Shown in pieces: positions 1 through 4,101 of a stretch of DNA of 5,337 nt. A model generated the notes under the pieces. That model made no database searches and was not told the DNA's origin. It saw nothing but the letters and a program-made list of their open reading frames with translations. Made by a program: the position numbers and the translations under genes. The first letter of the stretch is position 1; each line of letters opens with the position of its first letter. Where the stretch lies: NCBI GenBank assembly GCA_002067565.1, contig MVQZ01000221.1, positions 1 through 5,337 of the forward strand, read 5' to 3'. Source of the stretch: Methanobacterium sp. PtaU1.Bin242. Lineage in GTDB: Archaea > Methanobacteriota > Methanobacteria > Methanobacteriales > Methanobacteriaceae.

Positions 1-508
1 TTACCAGTGAATAAGAACCTACTAGCCTCTTGGAGACATTTTTCATGGCTTTCACCATGTCACCAGTATGGGCGTACTCAATGGTTAATAAATGGCATAT
101 AACTTCAGAATCTGTGGTTGAGCGGAATTCATGGCCATCGCATTCTAAATTTTTCCTAAGTTCCATAGAATTAATTATATCCCCATTATGGGCTATAGCA
201 ATAGTTCCTGAATCGAATTCACTTACAAATGGCTGTGAATTTTCAATTAACGACTTGCCGGTGGTGGAATATCTAACATGACCAATACCCACATTTCCAT
301 TAAGTCCTTTTATGTTACCGTTGTTGAACACATCGCAAACCAGACCCATACCACGGTAGGTGGACATCTCTAACCCATCATAAGCGGATATACCAGCAGA
401 TTCCTGTCCCCTGTGTTGTAATGAGTATAGACCATAATATATTTGTCTGGAGATATCTTCAGTCTTTATTTTAGAATAGGCACCTAAAATACCGCATTTA
501 TCCTGCAA
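1..508 (-). CDS. purF: Amidophosphoribosyltransferase, N-terminal part (cut by window start)
   Basis: PurF makes 5-phosphoribosylamine from PRPP and glutamine, the first committed step of purine synthesis, in the cytoplasm. The 169 visible residues are the class II (Ntn-type) glutamine amidotransferase domain. Visible motifs are Cys5 in DKCGI (the nucleophile), HRGQESAG at 32-39, HVRYSTTG at 77-84 (Arg79 binds glutamine), AHNGDI at 106-111 and TTDSE at 131-135. The PRPP-binding phosphoribosyltransferase domain, expected downstream in a protein usually about 470 residues long, is outside the window. The start is TTG at 508: an in-frame TAA immediately precedes it, no ATG or GTG lies between it and Cys5, and a GGAG sits 8 nt upstream. 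The reading starts L(M)-Q-D-K-C, so a four-residue leader must be removed to free Cys5, as is known for propeptide-bearing PurF enzymes. It lies downstream of the lsm-rpl37e-Toprim cluster on the same strand, with a 123-bp gap and a likely promoter of its own. Confidence 0.95.
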   Translation of the reverse strand, partial: MQDKCGILGAYSKIKTEDISRQIYYGLYSLQHRGQESAGISAYDGLEMSTYRGMGLVCDVFNNGNIKGLNGNVGIGHVRYSTTGKSLIENSQPFVSEFDSGTIAIAHNGDIINSMELRKNLECDGHEFRSTTDSEVICHLLTIEYAHTGDMVKAMKNVSKRLVGSYSLV

Positions 509-520
509 TTACAGTTCTCC
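509..520 (-). promoter_or_regulatory. purF ribosome binding site (decides a TTG start)
   Basis: Read on the minus strand, GGAG (520-517) is followed by 8 nt and then TTG at 508. The codon just before TTG is an in-frame TAA, so translation cannot start further upstream. This makes TTG the only plausible start ahead of the catalytic cysteine. Confidence 0.75.
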
Positions 521-560
521 CTATATTCAGATTAAAGTTCAAATGAGATTAAAATAAGGT

Positions 561-568
561 TATTTAGA
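561..568 (-). promoter_or_regulatory. Candidate TATA box for purF
   Basis: The minus strand reads TCTAAATA here, one mismatch from the archaeal box TTTAAATA seen in front of lsm in this window. Transcription starting about 25 nt downstream would begin near 538 and give a leader of about 30 nt that includes the GGAG site. A second, weaker AT-rich candidate (TTATAAAT, 626-619) lies closer to the Toprim stop codon. Confidence 0.4.
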
Positions 569-631
569 CTTTCAATTCATTAAAACATCATTTTACAGAT
601 TAAATCCACTAATATAACATTTATAATATAA

Positions 632-1525
632 TTATTCTTTAAGTAAATTGGGACTGAATTTTTCATTATTATTTATTTCTTCTTTTAAGTCCTCAATTTT
701 AGAATCATAAAAAATTAAGACCGTTCGAATTATTTTAAGCCATTCTGTAGCTTCAGCACGGGTAGGAGCAGCTATGAAACCCTGACCCACCACAATATTT
801 TCGGGTTTAAATTCAGCAGTTATAAAATAAACATGTTCTTCTTCATCTAAATTTTCATTAAAGGTTTCTTTCCATAACTGTTCGAGTGAAAATATTTCAA
901 ACAAATTTTTGTTCTTTATTAACCCATAATCATTCTTTAAATCAACATATCTCTGCTTAACATCCTTTAATTCCCCTCCCAACTCTTTATATTTCTCATT
1001 AAGAGTGTCTTTTTCATCTGTCAGCTTTTTATTGTGGGAGGCTAATTTCTGGTTATCTGCAGAGATTTTATCCATCTCTTCTTGGAGAATTTTTATTTCT
1101 TCTCCAGATTTCTGCAGTTCATCTTGCATCATTCTGAATTCTTTGATATGGGCAATGGAAAGAAGACCAGATCGGATTATGGCGTTTTTGATCTCGTCTC
1201 TAATTATGGCTGGATCTATATACTCCACATCATGTCCAAAGGGGAGTTTCATCCGTTCAATATGTCCCACTTTATCTTTAAGGATTTTTTGAAACTTTTC
1301 AGCAAGCTCCCTTCCGGGGGCATCCACATCTGTGGCAATTAAAAGAATATCCGCACCTCTAACCACTTTTTTTGCTATTTCGGGGTTGGTGGTGGGTATT
1401 ATGGAGGAGATGGTGATGTGGTATTCTGCACCCAAGGCAATGTTCTGCATGGCCCGGGAGACGTTCTCCACATCAGAAGCACCTTCCACAATAATCCTCA
1501 CATCAATGGGACCTTTATTATCCAT
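632..1525 (-). CDS. Toprim domain protein with central coiled coil, function unknown
   Basis: A 297-residue protein. Residues about 6-110 look like a Toprim fold, the Mg-binding catalytic domain of DnaG primases, topoisomerases, OLD nucleases and RecR. IIVEGASD carries the conserved Glu14, and LLIATDVDAPGRE carries the Asp66-x-Asp68 pair followed by Gly71-Arg72. All acidic metal-binding positions expected of an active domain are present. Residues about 129-206 are rich in Lys, Glu, Gln and Leu with heptad-like spacing and should form a long coiled coil, suggesting a dimer. The C-terminal 90 residues form a mixed hydrophobic domain I do not recognise. No DnaG zinc finger or helicase-binding domain is visible, so it is not a standard primase. 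ATG at 1525 follows the rpl37e TAA with no gap, with a weak GGTTG site inside the upstream gene, pointing to coupled translation. The company of lsm and rpl37e suggests RNA as substrate, which is inference. Confidence 0.85.
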   Translation of the reverse strand: MDNKGPIDVRIIVEGASDVENVSRAMQNIALGAEYHITISSIIPTTNPEIAKKVVRGADILLIATDVDAPGRELAEKFQKILKDKVGHIERMKLPFGHDVEYIDPAIIRDEIKNAIIRSGLLSIAHIKEFRMMQDELQKSGEEIKILQEEMDKISADNQKLASHNKKLTDEKDTLNEKYKELGGELKDVKQRYVDLKNDYGLIKNKNLFEIFSLEQLWKETFNENLDEEEHVYFITAEFKPENIVVGQGFIAAPTRAEATEWLKIIRTVLIFYDSKIEDLKEEINNNEKFSPNLLKE

Positions 1526-1708
1526 TTATTTCAACCTGTATCCATTAATTTTCTTATTCTGCCAGTTATAACTGCGAATTCTTTTGGATCTACCAAATCC
1601 ACAGGCAGCGCAGAATTTCTTCCTAGCATTGTAGGAATTTTTACCACATCTTCTACAGCGGATATGGGTTTTTTTATTACGCTTACCAAATGATGGTGTA
1701 CCTTTCAT
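1526..1708 (-). CDS. rpl37e: Large ribosomal subunit protein eL37 (L37e)
   Basis: A 60-residue, very basic zinc-ribbon protein of the large ribosomal subunit, shared by archaea and eukaryotes and absent from bacteria. The N-terminal MKGTPSFGKRNKKTH is the family signature. Cys18, Cys21, Cys33 and Cys36 form the zinc ribbon, followed by a basic tail (GRSKRIRSYNWQNKK) expected to contact 23S rRNA. The length is normal for archaeal members. ATG at 1708 has a near-perfect AGGAGG six nt upstream (1720-1715), the strongest ribosome binding site in the window and fitting for a highly expressed protein. It lies 61 nt after lsm with no clear promoter or terminator between, so the two are probably cotranscribed. 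An lsm-rpl37e pairing is known from many archaea. Confidence 0.97.
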   Translation of the reverse strand: MKGTPSFGKRNKKTHIRCRRCGKNSYNARKKFCAACGFGRSKRIRSYNWQNKKINGYRLK

Positions 1709-1714
1709 TATTAT

Positions 1715-1720
1715 CCTCCT
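1715..1720 (-). promoter_or_regulatory. Strong ribosome binding site of rpl37e
   Basis: The minus strand reads AGGAGG, then ATAATA, then the ATG at 1708. It is a full match to the usual anti-Shine-Dalgarno of archaeal 16S rRNA and fixes the eL37 start. Confidence 0.85.
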
Positions 1721-1769
1721 ATGACCTTGATTATGATTTATTTTGTAATCTATCCTTTTAGAGCTAACT

Positions 1770-2021
1770 TTAGCCTGGAGATATGTATACTATATTATCT
1801 CCCCTTATAAGCACGACACCTAATCTTCTGGCTGTTTCTCCGCCTTCTAATTCTTCAGCGTCGTTTAATACTAAGTTCATGTGCATGTCAAAACTTTTCA
1901 GGCTTCCCCTGAATTCTCTTCCGCCTTTGAGTTTTATTAAAACTTGGGAATTTAATGCCTTACCTAATACATCAAGTGGTCGTGATGTATTCACATTCTT
2001 CTGTGTATTCACATTTATCAC
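1770..2021 (-). CDS. lsm: Sm-like archaeal RNA-binding protein (SmAP1/LSm)
   Basis: An 83-residue Sm-fold protein. Archaeal family members form heptameric rings that bind U-rich single-stranded RNA, and bacterial Hfq has the same fold. The Sm1 motif covers about 26-57, with SFDMHMNLVL at 43-52 (His47 and Asn49 in the RNA-binding loop). The Sm2 motif covers 69-80, with IRGDNIV (Arg73, Asp75). It closely resembles Methanothermobacter MTH649 as I remember it. GTG at 2021 is given because MINVNTQK lines up with MTH649. A rival start is the GTG three codons later (2012), which has GGTGAT (2022-2017) four nt upstream, a better Shine-Dalgarno match than the AGGA only three nt before 2021. The N-terminus holds a small duplication, VNT-QKN-VNT, from GTGAATACA repeated 18 nt apart. 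It is the first gene of the minus-strand operon, behind a consensus TATA box. Confidence 0.96.
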   Translation of the reverse strand: MINVNTQKNVNTSRPLDVLGKALNSQVLIKLKGGREFRGSLKSFDMHMNLVLNDAEELEGGETARRLGVVLIRGDNIVYISPG

Positions 2022-2053
2022 CTTTCCTATAACTTCATTGTTGGTGGGATTTA

Positions 2054-2061
2054 TATTTAAA
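2054..2061 (-). promoter_or_regulatory. Consensus TATA box of the lsm-rpl37e-Toprim operon
   Basis: The minus strand reads TTTAAATA, an exact match to the common archaeal TATA consensus. A start about 25 nt downstream would fall near 2031 and leave only some 10-20 nt of leader before lsm. The surrounding 11-mer (TATTTAAATGT on the plus strand, 2054-2064) recurs exactly at 2451-2461. The plus strand reads TTTATATT at 2050-2057, so the site could also fire rightward. Confidence 0.65.
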
Positions 2062-2159
2062 TGTATCCGTTGTTATCCAGCTTATTGTTAAAACTTATCA
2101 AATGTCCTCTTAAGAAACATAAAAGTTGATAGCTGAGAAATAAGTAGGTGGAATAATAT

Positions 2160-2198
2160 ATGGGTGAAAGTAAGTTATATGGATATTGTTTTTTTTAA
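2160..2198 (+). CDS. Possible 12-residue mini-ORF (leader peptide?)
   Basis: ATG at 2160 is preceded by AGGTGG (2146-2151) with 8 nt spacing, a good archaeal ribosome binding site and rare sequence in such AT-rich DNA. It encodes MGESKLYGYCFF and stops at TAA 2196-2198. The last codons (TGT TTT TTT TAA) lie inside a T8 tract that could itself end transcription. A rightward promoter could be supplied by TTTATATT at 2050-2057. The arrangement resembles a leader ORF overlapping a terminator, but no gene follows for 400 nt, so chance or a decayed gene end are real alternatives. Confidence 0.25.
   Translation: MGESKLYGYCFF
2189..2196 (+). terminator. T8 tract, possible rightward terminator
   Basis: Eight consecutive T residues end the mini-ORF. 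Archaeal RNA polymerase stops at oligo-T tracts without needing a hairpin. It would end any rightward transcript begun near the lsm promoter region. Confidence 0.35.
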
Positions 2199-2217
2199 AA
2201 AGAACCATAAAAGTAAC

Positions 2218-2234
2218 AAAAAAATATAAAAAAA
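2218..2234 (-). terminator. Double T7 terminator on the minus strand
   Basis: The plus strand has A7-TAT-A7, so a leftward transcript would end in U7-AUA-U7. Two adjacent T7 tracts are a strong archaeal termination signal. They lie about 20 nt beyond the long hairpin and between it and the lsm promoter, so they would end a separate RNA rather than the lsm message. Read rightward, the same stretch (AAATATAAA, 2222-2230) could instead serve as a TATA element about 27 nt before the hairpin. Confidence 0.5.
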
Positions 2235-2253
2235 TTATATTATTATAAGAAAA

Positions 2254-2322
2254 GGGCTTAGAATTCTTAGAGACGAATATTATTTGGAGACGGTATAATG
2301 GAGTCTAAGGTTCTCTAAGCCC
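2254..2322. repeat. 69-nt long-arm inverted repeat (hairpin)
   Basis: GGGCTTAGA (2254-2262) pairs perfectly with TCTAAGCCC (2314-2322). After a small internal loop, CTTAGA (2266-2271) pairs with TCTAAG (2304-2309). After a second, asymmetric loop, ATTAT (2279-2283) pairs with ATAAT (2295-2299), closing a loop that holds GGAGACG. That gives about 20 base pairs in three helices along one axis. CTTAGA occurs twice in the left arm and its complement twice in the right arm, so the arms can also pair in a shifted register. GAGACG is repeated at 2270-2275 and 2287-2292, at the two loops. Confidence 0.8.
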
Positions 2323-2330
2323 ATTGAAAA

Positions 2331-2367
2331 AATTGATTAATCTGAAAAGTTCTATTTGTAATCAATT
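2331..2367. repeat. Perfect 9-bp inverted repeat beside the long hairpin
   Basis: AATTGATTA (2331-2339) and TAATCAATT (2359-2367) are exact reverse complements around a 19-nt loop. It begins 9 nt after the long hairpin and would form an adjacent helix if both are in one RNA. All but two of its pairs are A-T, so on its own it is weak. Confidence 0.5.
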
Positions 2368-2376
2368 ATCAATGGT

Positions 2377-2420
2377 CATATTCCATTATCAAATATGGGG
2401 AAGTTATCAAATAAATCCCC
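2377..2420. repeat. Two adjoining short inverted repeats
   Basis: CATATT (2377-2382) pairs with AATATG (2392-2397), 6 bp around 9 nt. GGGGA (2397-2401) pairs with TCCCC (2416-2420), 5 bp around 14 nt. The two share base 2397 and would stack end to end. The GGGG and CCCC runs stand out in this AT-rich stretch. They would lie near the 5' end of the proposed leftward RNA. Confidence 0.4.
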
Positions 2421-2450
2421 AAAACTTTAACCATAATTAGTCCATCATAC

Positions 2451-2458
2451 TATTTAAA
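2451..2458 (-). promoter_or_regulatory. Second consensus TATA box, candidate ncRNA promoter
   Basis: The minus strand reads TTTAAATA, as in front of lsm, and the match extends to an exact 11-mer (TATTTAAATGT on the plus strand at 2451-2461 and 2054-2064). It points leftward into the hairpin cluster, with a predicted start near 2428. The central ATTTAAAT is palindromic, so rightward use, starting near 2480 at the foot of the 2475-2500 hairpin, cannot be excluded. Confidence 0.45.
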
Positions 2459-2474
2459 TGTTATCATTCACTAA

Positions 2475-2500
2475 CTTGTGGTATAATTTTACCCCACAAG
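2475..2500. repeat. GC-rich hairpin upstream of the PUA gene
   Basis: CTTGTGG (2475-2481) and CCACAAG (2494-2500) are perfect 7-bp arms around 12 nt. TA/TA can extend the stem past a two-base CC bulge. It has no T tract after it on either strand, so it is not a typical terminator. It lies about 100 bp before the PUA gene and could be an operator or leader element. Confidence 0.5.
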
Positions 2501-2601
2501 ATCCAATTTATAATTAAAAAAATGTGATCATATTTGTGTCTGTATTACTTTAACAAATAAATCTAAAAATAAATTTGATAAAACAATAATGATATTATCT
2601 G

Positions 2602-3087
2602 GTGTTTAAATTGAAGATCAAAAAAAGATACCATCTTAAAAAGAAAAAACTCAAAGAAGTGAAGGAAAAACTGGGAGATTATGCTGATTTAATATCGGCT
2701 AAAGCTACTGTGGAAGTTATTCAAAGCGACCTGCCTGAGATTGTGCTGATTGATGGCAAACCCCTCATTATGATGATTGACCATACCCCTTTTACAACCA
2801 TCAGAGGTGCTCTGGAATGTGAAATAAAATCCAGATATGTGGTGGTGGACATGGGAGCTGTTAAATTCATGGCCAAAGGAGCTGATGTCATGTCTCCCGG
2901 GATCACTTCTGCAGACCCCAATATCCAGGAAGGAGATCTGGTGATAGTTATTGACGAAACCCATCATAAACCTTTAGCCATAGGGCGTAGCCTAATATCT
3001 GGTTTAGAGATGGTAGAAAACAATCAAGGGAAGGCTGTAAAGACCATACATCATATTGGGGATGAAATATGGAATCTGGAAATATAA
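2602..3087 (+). CDS. MCT-1-like archaeal PUA-domain RNA-binding protein
   Basis: A 161-residue cytoplasmic protein matching the universal archaeal PUA-domain family (arCOG04150/TIGR03684 type). Residues 1-75 form the pre-PUA (DUF1947-like) domain, opening with a lysine-rich stretch (KIKKRYHLKKKKLKE). Residues about 78-153 form the PUA domain, with the hallmark KGADVMSPGI (92-101), the VxEGDxVxV-like IQEGDLVIVI (108-117) and PLAIGRS (124-130). The same architecture occurs in eukaryotic MCTS1/Tma20, which acts with DENR on 40S subunits in recycling and reinitiation. A ribosome- or tRNA-linked role here is inference. The GTG start at 2602 has no Shine-Dalgarno sequence. An AT-rich box (TTTGATAA, 2574-2581) about 25 nt upstream would start the mRNA almost at this codon, so it may be leaderless. 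The rival start is TTG at 2611, with GGTG six nt before it; the frame is closed upstream by TGA at 2590. Confidence 0.9.
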   Translation: MFKLKIKKRYHLKKKKLKEVKEKLGDYADLISAKATVEVIQSDLPEIVLIDGKPLIMMIDHTPFTTIRGALECEIKSRYVVVDMGAVKFMAKGADVMSPGITSADPNIQEGDLVIVIDETHHKPLAIGRSLISGLEMVENNQGKAVKTIHHIGDEIWNLEI

Positions 3088-3212
3088 AATTAAATTGGAT
3101 TTATTAATATTAGTAACAAAATTAGATAATAAAAAAAATTGGTTAAGAATAATGATACAAAACGGGAAAAACTAAAAAATTATTAACATTTATTAGTTTA
3201 AGGGAGTGTTTA

Positions 3213-3923
3213 ATGGTTAAATTAAGATATTCATCAGGAAAAGTCCTATCCGGAAATGTTCATAAAATAGGGGTGCTGGCTCTTGGATCCCATATGGAAA
3301 ACCATGGCGCTGCCCTTCCCATTGACACCGATTCCAAAATTGCAGCTTATCTTTCCCTACAAGTAGCTTTAAGAACCGGTGCTAAATTTTTAGGCATCTT
3401 ATATGCTGCTACTGAATATGACTACGTGAAACACGGCAAACATATGGATGTCCAAGATCTGGTGGAAAAAAGGCTTAAACCTACACTTCAAGCCGCCTGG
3501 AAATGTCTAAAAATTGATAAGATTGTGCTGGTGAATGGCCATGGGGGGAACTTACTGGTAAAGAACCATATCCCTAAACTGGAAAAGGAACTGGGTCTTA
3601 AAATATTATTTAACAATAAAGTGGTGGAAATAGAAGGCCCACATGCCGGCACAGGAGAACTGTCAATGGGAGCAGTCTTGGGTATAGTGGACGTAGAAAG
3701 ACTGGAAGAGCATTGCCATTTTGAGAAATATCCGGAAGTAGGAATGGTAGGACTTAAAGAAGCCAGAAATGCATCTAAAGGAATTGATAATGGAGCTCGT
3801 GAACTTTTAAATAGAGGGGTTTGTGTTGATCTGGAACTTGGAGAATATTTGCTGGAATCTGCTATTGAAAACATCATAAAGGATGTTGTCTACCTTTTAA
3901 ATGAAACAGAAAAAATAGAATGA
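3213..3923 (+). CDS. arfB: FAPy deformylase, 2-amino-5-formylamino-6-ribosylaminopyrimidinone 5'-phosphate deformylase
   Basis: ArfB removes formate from the formylaminopyrimidine nucleotide (FAPy) that the archaeal GTP cyclohydrolase III (ArfA) makes, giving 2,5-diamino-6-ribosylaminopyrimidinone 5'-phosphate. This is the second step of riboflavin and coenzyme F420 synthesis in methanogens. The 236-residue protein belongs to the metal-dependent creatininase family. Predicted metal ligands are Glu29 and His31 in SHMENHG, Asp40 in LPIDTDS, His110 in VNGHGGN (107-113) and Glu149 in PHAGTGELS (143-151). The HAGTGE form and the length fit ArfB of the MJ0116 type better than true creatininases. 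ATG at 3213 has GGAG (3203-3206) six nt upstream. It follows the PUA gene by 125 nt of AT-rich DNA and is probably a separate transcript, though I see no clear promoter. No other flavin or F420 gene is in the window. Confidence 0.93.
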   Translation: MVKLRYSSGKVLSGNVHKIGVLALGSHMENHGAALPIDTDSKIAAYLSLQVALRTGAKFLGILYAATEYDYVKHGKHMDVQDLVEKRLKPTLQAAWKCLKIDKIVLVNGHGGNLLVKNHIPKLEKELGLKILFNNKVVEIEGPHAGTGELSMGAVLGIVDVERLEEHCHFEKYPEVGMVGLKEARNASKGIDNGARELLNRGVCVDLELGEYLLESAIENIIKDVVYLLNETEKIE

Positions 3924-3970
3924 TAAATATTATAATAATAATTTATTAAAAACCTATCTAATCCATATGA

Positions 3971-4062
3971 AGCGTATAATGATTAATAAACACGTTTATC
4001 GGACTTATAATGATTATAAAGATTTATAGGATTTTATAAAGATTAATAAATATAGGATAATG
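3971..4062 (+). repeat. Mosaic of AT-rich direct repeats before the AIM24 gene
   Basis: Four short words each occur twice: TATAATGATTA (3975, 4006), GATTAATAAA (3981, 4041), TTATAAAGATT (4014, 4034) and TATAGGAT (4025, 4051). Spacings differ (31, 60, 20 and 26 nt), so this is a shuffled mosaic rather than one tandem unit. It also holds the inverted repeat ATAAAC-AC-GTTTAT (3986-3999). Several words contain TATA-like cores, so the block may be a cluster of promoter or regulator sites. Confidence 0.5.
4033..4055 (+). promoter_or_regulatory. Candidate TATA elements for the AIM24-family gene
   Basis: TTTATAAA (4033-4040) and AATAAATATA (4045-4054) both resemble archaeal TATA boxes. They would start transcription near 4063 or 4075, leaving room for the AGGAG ribosome binding site at 4091-4095. 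A third box, GATATATAAA (4069-4078), lies too close, since its transcript would lack that site. I cannot choose between the first two. Confidence 0.35.
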
Positions 4063-4101
4063 TTAGTTGATATATAAAAAAATAAATAAGAGGAGTTTTT
4101 T

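Larger units (their letters stand above)
2218..2430 (-). ncRNA. Candidate structured non-coding RNA (family unknown)
   Basis: The proposed transcript runs leftward from about 2428-2430, some 25 nt after a consensus TATA box (2458-2451), to the double T7 tract at 2234-2218, about 200 nt. Within it, in transcript order, are GGGGA/TCCCC arms (2420-2397), CATATT/AATATG (2397-2377), a perfect 9-bp AATTGATTA/TAATCAATT pair (2367-2331) and the long hairpin 2322-2254. I see no tRNA, SRP RNA, RNase P, C/D-box or H/ACA signature. The strand is not settled: a rightward RNA starting at the hairpin from the AT-rich box at 2222-2230 is the main alternative. A structured leader or purely DNA-level element is also possible. 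Confidence 0.35.
2022..2601. other. Long AT-rich intergenic region between divergent lsm and PUA genes
   Basis: About 580 bp without a conventional gene. From left to right it holds the lsm promoter (2054-2061), a mini-ORF with ribosome binding site (2146-2198), a T8 tract (2189-2196), a double A7 tract (2218-2234), a 69-nt long-arm hairpin (2254-2322), three inverted repeats (2331-2367, 2377-2397, 2397-2420), a second copy of the lsm promoter core (2451-2461), a GC-rich hairpin (2475-2500), and AT-rich DNA leading to the PUA gene. The density of paired arms in otherwise low-complexity DNA suggests one or more RNA genes or a structured leader. Confidence 0.7.

Noticed and set aside
30..281. 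83-codon plus-strand open frame
   Set aside because: It is antisense to purF, whose catalytic motifs are unambiguous in the minus-strand frame.
1005..1693. Several plus-strand open frames opposite the Toprim and eL37 genes
   Set aside because: Their composition is typical of antisense frames, they have no good ribosome binding sites, and both opposite-strand genes are well supported.
2254..2323. tRNA-like shape: seven-base acceptor-like arms, a following A, and a GGTTC near the 3' side
   Set aside because: No D arm, no anticodon stem, no T-loop consensus and no workable T stem; at 70 nt it is also short. The bases fold much better as one long hairpin.
2280..2324. Fourteen-codon ORF on the minus strand inside the long hairpin (MGLENLRLHYTVSK)
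   Set aside because: There is no ribosome binding site before its ATG, and its sequence is dictated by the hairpin arms.
2254..2340. H/ACA or C/D-box guide RNA
   Set aside because: There is no ACA after the hairpin on either strand, and no RTGATGA or CTGA boxes at suitable spacing.
2331..2412. CRISPR-like array, because TTATCAA recurs at 18-20 nt spacing
   Set aside because: The repeated unit is only 7-9 bases, the intervals are too short for spacers, and no cas gene is present.
3488..3877. 129-codon open frame opposite arfB
   Set aside because: It is a shadow of arfB: serine- and proline-rich, with no ribosome binding site or recognisable domain, while the plus-strand frame is a clear enzyme.
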